Assembly: GCA_965229685.1 (NCBI GenBank)
Contig: OZ245920.1
Location: 434,001-498,000 of the forward strand
Direction of reading: 5' to 3'
DNA length: 64,000 bases
From: Pacificispira sp033344895
GTDB lineage: Bacteria; Pseudomonadota; Alphaproteobacteria; UBA8366; Aestuariispiraceae
Below the pieces are notes generated by a model. That model did not search any database and had not been told where the DNA came from. It worked only from the letters and a program-made list of their open reading frames with translations. Positions 52,140 through 60,463 of this stretch are shown here, piece by piece (within the stretch, counting starts at the first letter, position 1; each line of letters opens with the position of its first letter). The position numbers were made by a program, and so were the translations under genes.

Positions 52140-53687
52140 TCACTGCAGTTCGACTTCGATCAGCCTCGGCCCAGGCGTTGCGAATCCGTGCTCAATGGCC
52201 TTGATCAGTTCGGCGACCGTCGTGACCCGGACCCCGTCGACGCCGAATCCCTGCGCAATCTGCAGCCAATCCATCGCCGGATTGTCGAGGCTGAGCATGC
52301 TCATCGCCTTGGGGCCACCATTGGCACCGACATTGGCCAGTTCGCCTTTCAGGATCGCATAGGATCGGTTTGAGAATATGAGTGTGACAACATCCAACTG
52401 TTCGCGCGCCTGGGTCCAGAGCGACTGAACGGTATAGAGGGCGCTGCCGTCGGCCTGCAGGCCCAGTACTTTGCGGTCCGGACACGCAATCGCGGCGCCG
52501 GTTGCCATGGGGATGCCGATGCCGATGGCCCCGCCGGTAATCTGCAGCCAGGAATGAGGTGCCGAACCATGGGTCGAGGCAAAGAAGTTGCGGCCGGTCG
52601 TGATCGATTCATCACAGACGATGCACCCCTCCGGAATCAGGTGCCCGATGCAGGCACCGATGGCTTCCGGGGTGATCGGCCCGTCCGTCGGCAGGGCCGG
52701 CTTTTCCGGTGTTGGCAGAGGAACCGACGTCGGGGCGCCCATGGCGTCCGCCAACCGGCTCAATGCGTCGCCGCAATTCTGGTCCATCCCGGCCAGACGG
52801 ACCGTCCGGCAGTCCGGCGGCAGCAACTGGCACGGCTTGTCCGGATAGGCAAAGAAGGCGACCGGCACATCCGCGCCGATCAAAATCACGGTGCGATAAC
52901 CGGACAGGCGCTTGAGGGCGAAATCGATCGGATAGGGTATGCGTTCAATCGGGACGGTACCGGCCCCGCGATCAATGCGACGGTTGGACGTCGGGGCCAG
53001 GATGTCCGCGTCGCAGATCGAGGCGATTCCGGCGGCGATCATCCTGTTTTCCGGTGTCAGCGCCCCTTCGCCGATCAGCAGAAGCGTGGGACCGCCGTCG
53101 CGCAAGGCCGATGCGGCCGCTTCGATGGCTGTATCGTCAACGGGCGTGCCGGCCTGTCCCAATGCAGCCACCGGGATGGGGGCGTCCGTCTCCGTCCAGG
53201 CGGTATCGGCAGGGAGGATGAGTGTGGAGACCCCGCCGGGCGGGCCGAAAGATGCCGCAATGGCCTCCGCGCAGTCAGTACCAAGCCGGTCTGCGGTTTC
53301 CGTTGTCCGAACCCAGGAGGACACCGTGCGTGCCAGCCCTTCGATGTCCGAACACAGTGGCGCGTCACTGTCCCGGTGGTAGGTGGCGTGCTCACCGACG
53401 ATATTGACGACGGGGGTGTGGGCGCGCTTGGCATTGTGCAGGTTGGCGGCACCATTCGCCAGTCCCGGGCCGAGATGCAGCAGGGTCGCGGCGGGCTTTC
53501 CCGCCATTCGGGCATAACCGTCGGCGGCTCCGGTCACGCCTCCTTCAAAAAGGTTCAGGACGCACCGCATTCCGTCGATCCGATCCAATGCGGATACGAA
53601 ATGCATTTCCGATGTTCCCGGATTCGCGAAGCAGACCTCGACGCCATTTGCGAGCAAGGTCCGAACAAGACTTTCCGCACCGTTCAA
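52140..53687 (-). CDS. Acetolactate-synthase-like ThDP-dependent enzyme
   Basis: 515 residues, three-domain ThDP architecture. N-terminal PYR domain: GVEVCFANPGTSEMHFVSAL and the activating Glu in NLFEGGVTGAADGYARMAGK. C-terminal PP domain: ITGGAIGIGIPMATGAAIAC and the metal/ThDP motif QADGSALYTVQSLWTQAREQ with the later Asn of FSNRSYAIL. The sequence is shorter than typical IlvB (about 570) and lacks obvious FAD-binding features, so it may be a decarboxylase or lyase of a 2-keto acid rather than biosynthetic acetolactate synthase. A stand-alone gene. A weak hairpin (GCAAACC/GGTTTGC, 52112-52138) lies just after the stop but has no U-run. Confidence 0.85.
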   Translation of the reverse strand: MNGAESLVRTLLANGVEVCFANPGTSEMHFVSALDRIDGMRCVLNLFEGGVTGAADGYARMAGKPAATLLHLGPGLANGAANLHNAKRAHTPVVNIVGEHATYHRDSDAPLCSDIEGLARTVSSWVRTTETADRLGTDCAEAIAASFGPPGGVSTLILPADTAWTETDAPIPVAALGQAGTPVDDTAIEAAASALRDGGPTLLLIGEGALTPENRMIAAGIASICDADILAPTSNRRIDRGAGTVPIERIPYPIDFALKRLSGYRTVILIGADVPVAFFAYPDKPCQLLPPDCRTVRLAGMDQNCGDALSRLADAMGAPTSVPLPTPEKPALPTDGPITPEAIGACIGHLIPEGCIVCDESITTGRNFFASTHGSAPHSWLQITGGAIGIGIPMATGAAIACPDRKVLGLQADGSALYTVQSLWTQAREQLDVVTLIFSNRSYAILKGELANVGANGGPKAMSMLSLDNPAMDWLQIAQGFGVDGVRVTTVAELIKAIEHGFATPGPRLIEVELQ

Positions 53688-53847
53688 CTGTACGCTCCCA
53701 TCCCCAGATCAGGTTTCGCCCTCACGCGGGCTCATCGCAGGCGGGACGATATCGCAACAGGAGTCACGGAACCGCAAGTCGTTTCGGGCCCTCGATGCCC
53801 AATTCCGACTGTGACCGGTTCTGATGGGTAATTACGCATTTCAAATT

Positions 53848-53859
53848 CCCATATATGGG
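53848..53859. promoter_or_regulatory. Palindrome in the promoter of the NsrR-like regulator
   Basis: CCCATATATGGG is a perfect 12-base palindrome, 16 bases before the Rrf2-type regulator's ATG. Together with the nearby ACGCATTTC segment (53834-53842) it could be an autoregulatory operator, since Rrf2 proteins usually repress their own gene. The match to a known NsrR site is only partial. Confidence 0.35.
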
Positions 53860-53874
53860 CGCAATGTGAGCGGC

Positions 53875-54327
53875 ATGCAGATCACCAAATTCTCCGACCT
53901 TGCCTTGCGCACCCTGATTCAGCTGGCCGTTGAGCCGCAGCGGCGCTACTCCGCACGGGAAATCGCGGACCTGCACGGCGTTTCCTTCAATCACGTCGCC
54001 AAGGTCACGCAATGGCTCGCGTCTGAGGGCTATATCTGTGCCTCCAGAGGGCGCAGTGGCGGAATCTCGCTCTCGTGTTCCGCAGAGCGGATCCTGCTGG
54101 GGGAGGTGCTGCGCCGATCGGAATCGGGCGCCGCGCTGGTGGAATGCATGCGCAGCGACGGGGGAACGTGTTTCCTGAGCCCAGCCTGTGGGTTGGCGCC
54201 CTATCTGGCGGAGGCGCAGGACGCCTTCTACAGGTCGCTGGACAACGTCTCGATCCGGGATGTCCTGACGCGCAATCGCCGAATGCCCGACCTCGTCAAG
54301 TCGCTGCACTCGGCGGGAGAAGGCTGA
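53875..54327 (+). CDS. nsrR: NsrR-like Rrf2-family iron-sulfur transcription regulator
   Basis: 150 residues from the ATG at 53875; the frame is open 17 codons further but MQITKFSDLALRTLIQLA is the normal family start. The winged helix spans about 1-65 (FNHVAKVTQWLASEGYICASRGRSGGISLS). Three cysteines at 91, 99 and 105 (ECMRSDGGTCFLSPACGL) match the cluster ligands of NsrR, which senses nitric oxide through a [4Fe-4S] or [2Fe-2S] cluster and represses detoxification genes. No hmp, norB or other target gene is visible in the window, so targets must lie elsewhere. IscR-type function is less likely from the cysteine spacing. Confidence 0.82.
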   Translation: MQITKFSDLALRTLIQLAVEPQRRYSAREIADLHGVSFNHVAKVTQWLASEGYICASRGRSGGISLSCSAERILLGEVLRRSESGAALVECMRSDGGTCFLSPACGLAPYLAEAQDAFYRSLDNVSIRDVLTRNRRMPDLVKSLHSAGEG

Positions 54328-54463
54328 AACGCACAGGCGATCTTGATCAGCCAGGAATGTCCGGCCGCCATGCCGTAGGGTTTTAGCATCAAAGTCCGGG
54401 AGATTTGCGCGGACTGATCGGATTGGCCCGAAAGGGGGAGGCATTGACTGCAAAAAATAAAAA

Positions 54464-54471
54464 TGTATACA
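54464..54471. promoter_or_regulatory. TGTATACA palindrome in an AT-rich promoter
   Basis: The 60 bases before the aminotransferase start are strikingly AT-rich, unlike the rest of the window, and contain the palindrome TGTATACA. Many GntR/FCD regulators bind sites with this core, and such a regulator is encoded at 55607. A strong ribosome site (AAGGAG, 54493-54498) follows. Operator assignment is inference. Confidence 0.4.
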
Positions 54472-54503
54472 AAAATGAATAATGGATAAAATAAGGAGCG
54501 ACC

Positions 54504-55476
54504 ATGACCGTTTCTCGATTGATCGGAATTCCCGGTATCGGCGTCGACCGCATGGGGAATGCCGCGGATGCCGCCGGCAATGCGGAAATGCTGCGCCTGG
54601 AAAACCTGGATACCGACATCCCGCCGCCGGAAGATGCCATCGGCGCCACACTTGCGGCCATCACGCGGGACGATGCGAACAGCTATCTCCCCTTTCTCGG
54701 CATTCACGCACTGCGTGAAGCGGCGGCAAACAGGGTCTCACAGGCCGCCGGTCGACCTTATGATCCGGAGGCCGAATGCATCATTTCCGCCGGCGGGCTG
54801 GCCGGCGTGCTGAACGTTCTGTTGGCGATCCTGGAGCCGGAGGACGAGGTAATCATTACCGACCCTGCCTATGCCGGTCTGATCAACCGGATCAGGCTGG
54901 CGAACGGGGTGCCGAAATTTGTTCCGATCAGGGTCGTGGACGGGGGATGGCGTCTTGATATCGACCGGCTGCGAAACGCCGTTTCAGCGAAGACGCGCGC
55001 CATCCTGACGATGAGTCCTTCGATGCCCAGTGGGGTCGTTCACACGCGTTCGGAATGGGAAGAGATTGCGGCCGCCGCCGAGACGGCGGATGCCTGGATT
55101 GTCCATGACGCAGCAATGGAACGGATACTGTTCGACGGCCGTCCGGTACTTCATCCGGCTTCCTTTCCGGAACTTCGAGAGCGGACGATAACTGTTGGCA
55201 GCGTTTCCAAGGAATACCGGATGATCGGATGGCGTGTCGGCTGGATCGTCGCACCCAGAAAGATCATGGACGATATCGGATTGGTCAGCCTGACGAATGT
55301 CGTGTGTCAGGTCGGCATCGGAATGCCCGGTGCAGCCGCGGCGCTGACCAGCGCCAATGACCGGGTGGGGGGACGAGGAAAATGCCGGTCGCTACCTCCG
55401 TTTTGTGTTTGCGAATGAAGGTGTCGCGCGTCTGACCGGAATCCGGGATCGAATCCGTACGGCATGGTCGGTCTGA
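54504..55476 (+). pseudogene. Class I/II aminotransferase, disrupted by an internal deletion with frameshift
   Basis: The frame from 54504 runs 304 codons and stops at 55418. Up to about residue 288 it is a normal fold-type I aminotransferase: NSYLPFLGIHALREAAANRV, ISAGGLAGVLNVLLAILEPE, DPAYAGLI, TMSPSMPSGVVHTRSEWEEI, and the PLP lysine in VGSVSKEYRMIGWRVGW. The last 16 or so residues are then unrelated. The +1 frame from about 55359 to the TGA at 55474-55476 reads APMTGWGDEENAGRYLRF followed by VFANEGVARLTGIRD, the conserved C-terminal end of these enzymes. About 80 residues between SANDR and the MTGWGDE segment are missing. The deletion joins two frames, so the product is a truncated and probably inactive protein. 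Confidence 0.82.
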
Positions 55477-55606
55477 CAGAAATCGGGGCGGCCATTGCAG
55501 GTCGCCCCCTTCTACGCTTCTGGTCGGCGATGCCGTAGTGGTGTATGCAAATTGCGGAACTGGATGAACCAGTTGACTGTCCGTACGCACCAGGGCGCAT
55601 GCATTG

Positions 55607-56290
55607 ATGAAAACCGAAACGGCAACTGCCGCCTCGCGGCGCGGCGGGGATAATGTTCGCCAGCTCGTGCCCAGAATCCGTGAGGAAATTCTGTCCGGTC
55701 GAATTGAGCCGGGGGCGCCGTTGCGGCAGGACGAGATTGCCAGCCGTTTCGCGACCAGTCGGATTCCCGTCCGCGAGGCCCTGCGGCTGCTCGAGGCTGA
55801 GGGCCTGGTCTCCATCATCCCGAACAAGGGTGCGGTGGCCGCGCCGCTCGACCTTGCAGAATTGGTCGAGGTCTATGAGATGCGGGTCCTGGCGGAGACC
55901 CACGCCATGCGTATGGCGATTCCGGAACTGTCGAATTCCCGGATCGACCGCGCTGCAGCGATGCAGGATCAGATGGAGCGCGCCGGACTTCAGGAGTTCG
56001 GCCGCCTGAACAAGCAGTTTCACACCCTGTTGTATGAAGCAGCGGGCAGACCGCGCCTGCTAGCCCATATCGAAAACCTCAATGATGTGGCCGACCGGTA
56101 TTTGCGCTTTACCATCAAGGCGCTGCAATACGCCGACCGATCGCATGACGATCACCGGCAGCTTCTGGAGGCGTGCCGACGCCGAGATGCAGAGGAGGCC
56201 GTCGCCGTCCTGACCCGCCACATCGCGGATGCAGGTGAGACTCTGGCGGCATATCTTTCCACTGCCGACGGACCCATGAACCGGACCTGA
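55607..56290 (+). CDS. GntR-family transcription regulator with FCD domain
   Basis: 227 residues from the ATG at 55607 (a TTG one codon before is in frame). The winged helix at about 17-80 (LVPRIREEILSGRIEPGAPL ... SRIPVREALRLLEAEGLVSI) is followed by the all-helical FCD ligand domain with metal-binding histidines (FHTLLYEAAGRPRL; HDDHRQLLEACRRRDAEEAV; LTRHIADAGE). It lies between the disrupted aminotransferase and an ArgE-like gene, all on the + strand, so it may control one or both. The ligand is probably a small carboxylic acid. Confidence 0.88.
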   Translation: MKTETATAASRRGGDNVRQLVPRIREEILSGRIEPGAPLRQDEIASRFATSRIPVREALRLLEAEGLVSIIPNKGAVAAPLDLAELVEVYEMRVLAETHAMRMAIPELSNSRIDRAAAMQDQMERAGLQEFGRLNKQFHTLLYEAAGRPRLLAHIENLNDVADRYLRFTIKALQYADRSHDDHRQLLEACRRRDAEEAVAVLTRHIADAGETLAAYLSTADGPMNRT

Positions 56291-56366
56291 GTGTCGCGGC
56301 ATCCCCAAACGTTCATTTGCAGGTTTGATCAGTGCCATCAGACCGTTAGGCTGTATGGAATGATCG

Positions 56367-57528
56367 ATGACGGGGCCCCGCACCATGTTGAACAGCCGTG
56401 ATATTCTCGACCGACTGATTTCCTTTCAGACGGTCAGCCGGACGCCGAATATCGATCTCATCCGCTATGTGGCCGACCTGCTGGCCGACGCGGGGATCGA
56501 ATGCCGCATCATCGAGAGCCCCGACGGGACCAACGCCAATCTCTACGCGAGCACCGGCCCGGCGGGGGGGCGGCGGGGTCATGCTATCCGGCCATACCGA
56601 TGTCGTCCCGGTCGACGGTCAGAACTGGTCCGTGGAGCCGTTCCGTCTGACCGAACGGGAAGGGCGCCTCTATGGACGCGGGACGACGGACATGAAGGGC
56701 TTCGTCGCCTGCGCCCTTCGGGCGATGATGCTGGCGGCGGATCGGAATCTAACAAAACCGCTGCACCTCGCCCTGTCCTATGACGAAGAAATCGGCTGCA
56801 TCGGCGTCCGGCGTCTGCTCGATACCCTGGAGACGGCACCAGACCGTCCAGGGTTTTGCATCGTCGGTGAGCCCACCGAACTGTCCGTTGCCACCGGGCA
56901 CAAGGGCAAGATTGCGGCCCGGGCGATTTGCAAGGGCCTTGAGGTGCATTCCGCGCTGGCACCGCAAGGCGTCAACGCCATTCACCTCGCGGCCGATTTC
57001 ATACAGGCCCTTCGCGCCCTTCAGTTGGAACTCGCTGAGGGCGGCGCCCGGGACGACGATTATGACGTGCCGTATTCCACGGTGCATGCGGGCATCATTC
57101 AGGGGGGCACCGCCCTGAACATCGTACCCAACCGCTGCGTGATCGACTTCGAAATTCGCCATCTGAAGGCGGATGACCCTGCCGACCTGTTGAGCCGGAT
57201 CGAGGCGGCCGCAGCGACCATTACCAGGCATCATGAGGAGGGCTGCGGGATTTCGGTCGAGATCGTGAACCAGTATCCCGGCCTGGACACCCCATCGGAT
57301 GTGGAGGTCGTGTCCTTCGTCAAATCCCTGACAGGGGCCAATGCCACGACAAAGGTCGCCTTCGGCACTGAAGGCGGGCTGTTCGATGCGCGACTGGGGA
57401 TTCCAACGGTGGTTTGTGGTCCGGGATCCATGGCCCAGGGGCACAAGCCTGACGAATTCATCGAGGCGTCCCAGATCGCGGCCTGTGACCGGTTTCTGGA
57501 AACCTTACTGAACCGGATGTCGGCTTAG
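56367..57528 (+). pseudogene. ArgE-like M20 metallopeptidase (N-acyl amino acid deacylase) broken by a +1 frameshift in a G7 tract
   Basis: Two overlapping frames make one gene. The first (from 56367, or the ATG at 56385) ends its homology at NLYASTGPAG. The second carries GGVMLSGHTDVVPVDGQNW, RGTTDMKGF, SYDEEIGCIG, EPTELSVATGHKGK and FGTEGGLFDA then QGHKPDEFIE, i.e. all expected metal and catalytic residues. The switch falls in GGGGGGG at 56564-56570; removing one G restores GPAGGGGVML and a 386-residue protein of normal ArgE length. As printed, the gene gives a truncated product. A sequencing error, a recent mutation or slippage-based switching are all possible. The 3' end overlaps the LysR gene on the other strand by 24 bases. 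Confidence 0.85.
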
Positions 57529-58434
57529 CGCCAGCGGCGGGACCCGACCCCGGCACAGTGTCTCGAATTCCTTCAGAATTCGCGGCTTCTTTTCGGTGCG
57601 CATGGTCAGCAGTCCGACGCGTAAAGGCTGCAGGTCGTCCGATATCGGCCGAAAGACAAGCGGCTTCCCGTCGGGGGCGTTCGGGTTGGCGCTGGGGACG
57701 TTGAGCAGCCCGTAGCCGAATCCGTTCGCCACCATAGTGCGAACCATGGCCAGATTGGCGGAGCGATTGGCAATCCGTGGTTTCAATCCGACACCGTGAA
57801 ACATCGACTGGAAATAGTCGCGGCTGATCGGAAGATCCAGCAGGACCAGCGGATGCGCCGCCAGGTCGCGCAGGGAAACGGTCGCCTGGCCGGCCAAAGG
57901 ATGGTCCGGCGGGAACAGGGCGTAGGGGCGCAAATCGGCAAGCGGTTCGAAGGCGATATCCTTGGGGATTTCCATGTCATAGGTGATGGCGGTGTCGATT
58001 TCCGCCGCACGGATCATCCGGAACAGATCGGCCTGATGCGCTTCCTCGTGACGGAAGGCCGCGCCGGGAAAGCGATCCTCGAACGCCTTGCGGAGTTCCG
58101 GCAGGAAATATGGCGCGATTGTCAGCAGGCAGCCGACGGATATCGGCCCGCTGATCTCGTCGGAGATCTCACCCGCCATGGCGTGCAGCGCGCCGGCGCC
58201 TTCCAGCAGTTCCCGGGCCGCCTTGTAGAGCCGGCGGCCACCCGGCGTCAGCGACAGACCCTGGGCGTGCTGCCGAACGAACAGGGTGATGCCGAGCGCA
58301 TCCTCAAGCTGGGAAATGGCGGTTGAGATCGACGGCGCCGAAATGTTGAGCCGTCCGGCGGCCACGGCGATGCTGCCGGCATCGCCGACCGCGACGAAGT
58401 ATTCCAGCTGCCGAAGTGTGTAGCGGATCGCCAT
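57505..58434 (-). CDS. LysR-family transcription regulator
   Basis: 309 residues. Winged helix-turn-helix at about 5-65 (YTLRQLEYFVAVGDAGSIAVAA, then LNISAPSISTAISQLEDALG) followed by the two-lobed effector-binding domain (GPISVGCLLTIAPYFLPELR; HPLVLLDLPISRDYF). It is last in the - strand operon with the DUF1028, PhyH, RidA and flavin monooxygenase genes, 31 bases from the DUF1028 stop, so it probably controls this operon. It is convergent with the ArgE-like gene (24-base overlap). Confidence 0.92.
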   Translation of the reverse strand: MAIRYTLRQLEYFVAVGDAGSIAVAAGRLNISAPSISTAISQLEDALGITLFVRQHAQGLSLTPGGRRLYKAARELLEGAGALHAMAGEISDEISGPISVGCLLTIAPYFLPELRKAFEDRFPGAAFRHEEAHQADLFRMIRAAEIDTAITYDMEIPKDIAFEPLADLRPYALFPPDHPLAGQATVSLRDLAAHPLVLLDLPISRDYFQSMFHGVGLKPRIANRSANLAMVRTMVANGFGYGLLNVPSANPNAPDGKPLVFRPISDDLQPLRVGLLTMRTEKKPRILKEFETLCRGRVPPLALSRHPVQ

Positions 58435-58465
58435 CGCCGGCCTGTCCGATCAGGGGGGCGACGGG

Positions 58466-59140
58466 CTATTCATCGCCCGGCACACCATAGCTGGGGGCCG
58501 CATTCGGATCCAGCGCGCGCCGGACGTAATCGTCCAGTTGCGGCGCATAGATCCGCCACAGATCGGTCAGTTCGGCGATCGGGTCGCCTTCGGTCCAGTC
58601 GACCCGCAGATCCGCCACGGGCCAGGGCACGTCGCGCACCAGCTTCATTCCCGCGGAATGGACCGGCCCGGCTTCGCCCCCGGCCTCCTGCGCGGCCCGC
58701 ATGACGGCAATCAGCCGATCGCCCAGCGCGCCGGTAGCAGCCTGGAAGGCGTGGACCATCGCCTGGGGCACATCGGGATTCGCCAGCAGGTTTCCGCCGC
58801 AGGCGACATTGTCCGCTCTGGCTTCCCCCCAGATGCCCAGAACATTCCCGCCGGAATGGATCGCACTGCCACCGGCGTCGTCGACGGCCAGAACCTGCCG
58901 GAAGTCGATATGGTCCCCGGTACGCTGCAATATCGCGATCGTCTCTTCGGCGGTTGCTCCCCGCGCCAGCAGTTCCAATCCCCGCGTTCCAAGACGCGGG
59001 TCCGTCACGTTCTGACTGGAAACCGCGCCAACCCCGGCTTGCGCATAAGCACAGCGGGCCGCGACAGCCGGGGAGGACGACGAGACCGCGACACCGAACA
59101 TCCCCGTTTCGGTGCATCGGGCAACGATGGAGAAGGTCAT
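58466..59140 (-). CDS. DUF1028 family protein
   Basis: 224 residues, the standard DUF1028 length. The N-terminal MTFSIVARCTETGMFGVAVS and the later AVSSQNVTDPRLGTRGLELL pattern define the family, which has an Ntn-hydrolase-like fold. No biochemical function is settled. DUF1028 genes often sit beside RidA, M20 peptidase and amino acid catabolism genes, as here. The start overlaps the PhyH gene's stop by 4 bases. Confidence 0.88.
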   Translation of the reverse strand: MTFSIVARCTETGMFGVAVSSSSPAVAARCAYAQAGVGAVSSQNVTDPRLGTRGLELLARGATAEETIAILQRTGDHIDFRQVLAVDDAGGSAIHSGGNVLGIWGEARADNVACGGNLLANPDVPQAMVHAFQAATGALGDRLIAVMRAAQEAGGEAGPVHSAGMKLVRDVPWPVADLRVDWTEGDPIAELTDLWRIYAPQLDDYVRRALDPNAAPSYGVPGDE

Positions 59141-60006
59141 GCGCGGCGTTCCTGATCCGATTGCTGGGCGAAGAAGGAGGTCTTGGGATATTCCGGAACG
59201 GCCACATCATAGGCTTCGCCCCGGACGCGATGCGGATCGGTGCCGCGCACGAAAAGCCCCATATGCCGGGTCGGGACCGGGTTCGGTGTGCAGGGCATCG
59301 CATCACCCGCCGAATAGACACAGATGAACAGCGTTCGCGGCCGGCTGGACAGGTTCGGTTCGGACCCGTGGGCAAGGCGCGTATGCATCAGGCAGACCGA
59401 CCCGGCCTTGCCCATGCACAGGGTCGATTGCCGTTTCATGTCCGCCTCGATTTCCGGGGCCACGGCGCCGGTGAAGACCCCATCCTGCCAGATGCTGTGA
59501 ATCGGGCCCTTGTGACTGCCAGGGGCGACGGCCAGGGGGCCGTTGGTTTCGTCCACGTCGTCGATCATCAGCAGCGCGGTAATCAGGTCGGCGTTGGAAT
59601 GCGGGGTGAAGGCAAAATCCTGATGCCATTTCACCATGGTCGCCGCGCCCGGCTGCTTCGAGTTGATCTTGGTGTGATGCAGCTTGATGTTCGGCCCGAT
59701 CAGATCGGCCACCATGTCCGTCATCCGGCTGTCCGCCATGGCCTCGTAGTAGGCGTCCGAGACCTCGGTAGGGGCCTGGACGCGGCGCAGGGCCGCCGGC
59801 TTCCCGTCCGCGGGGGGCTGCAGGTCAAAACGCGGACGGCCGTCAACGGTTTCGCCAAAGGGGGCGTCGTGACCGGCGCTGTCCGCGACCCATCCATCGA
59901 AATCCTGCCTCAATCGCTGCAGCAGGCCGGCATCGACCGCGTCCTCGACGACCAGGTACCCGTTGTCGTGGAAGGATTGTTTCTGTGTGTCTGTCAGCGC
60001 TGCCAT
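59137..60006 (-). CDS. Phytanoyl-CoA-dioxygenase (PhyH) family protein
   Basis: 289 residues from the ATG at 60006, chosen because a strong AGGAGG lies 8 bases upstream; the frame is open well beyond it over the RidA gene. Fe(II)/2-oxoglutarate dioxygenase landmarks: MVKWHQDFAFTP carrying the His-x-Asp iron ligands, GPLAVAPGSHKGPIH, and a distal His in MHTRLAHGSEPNLSSRPRTL with the 2-oxoglutarate-binding Arg. It hydroxylates or demethylates a small molecule; the neighbours suggest a nitrogen-containing substrate. Confidence 0.87.
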   Translation of the reverse strand: MAALTDTQKQSFHDNGYLVVEDAVDAGLLQRLRQDFDGWVADSAGHDAPFGETVDGRPRFDLQPPADGKPAALRRVQAPTEVSDAYYEAMADSRMTDMVADLIGPNIKLHHTKINSKQPGAATMVKWHQDFAFTPHSNADLITALLMIDDVDETNGPLAVAPGSHKGPIHSIWQDGVFTGAVAPEIEADMKRQSTLCMGKAGSVCLMHTRLAHGSEPNLSSRPRTLFICVYSAGDAMPCTPNPVPTRHMGLFVRGTDPHRVRGEAYDVAVPEYPKTSFFAQQSDQERRA

Positions 60007-60008
60007 GA

Positions 60009-60431
60009 TCAGGCCTCCTGGTCGGGGATGACGGCGGTTGCTTCGATCTCGACCAGCCATTCGGGGCGGGCGAGTGCGGGGACGACGAGCCCGGTCGAAA
60101 CGGGGAAGACCCCCTTTGTATATTCGCCAATCGCGCGGTACACCGCCTCGCGGTAGCGAATGTCGGTCAGATAGACGACCAGCCGGCAGATATGCTCCAT
60201 CTTCGCGCCACTTTCTTCCAGCAACATGCGGATGTTCTGCATGGCCTTGTGCGCCTGTGCACCGGGATCGCCGATCCCGACCGACTTCGACGTCTCGAGA
60301 TCCTGCCCGATCTGGCCGCGGACGAAGACCATCGTGCCGCGCGCCACGACGGACTGGCACAGGTCGTTGTCCAGTTTCTGCTCCGGATAGGTGTCCCTCG
60401 TATTGAACTTCCGGATTCTCTTATGCGCCAT
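60009..60431 (-). CDS. RidA-family reactive-intermediate deaminase
   Basis: 140 residues from the ATG at 60431. Family features: VARGTMVFVRGQIGQDLE, QAHKAMQNIRMLLEESGAKM, RLVVYLTDIRYREAVYRAIG, and the closing PEWLVEIEATAVIP with the conserved Glu. The Arg that binds the substrate carboxylate is expected in the segment PALARPEWLVEIEA. RidA proteins hydrolyse reactive enamines and imines released by flavin or PLP enzymes; one such enzyme is encoded just upstream. Two bases separate its stop from the PhyH start codon. Confidence 0.9.
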   Translation of the reverse strand: MAHKRIRKFNTRDTYPEQKLDNDLCQSVVARGTMVFVRGQIGQDLETSKSVGIGDPGAQAHKAMQNIRMLLEESGAKMEHICRLVVYLTDIRYREAVYRAIGEYTKGVFPVSTGLVVPALARPEWLVEIEATAVIPDQEA

Positions 60432-60463
60432 TTGCGTGTGCTTCCCTGTTCGATGGTTTCGTG

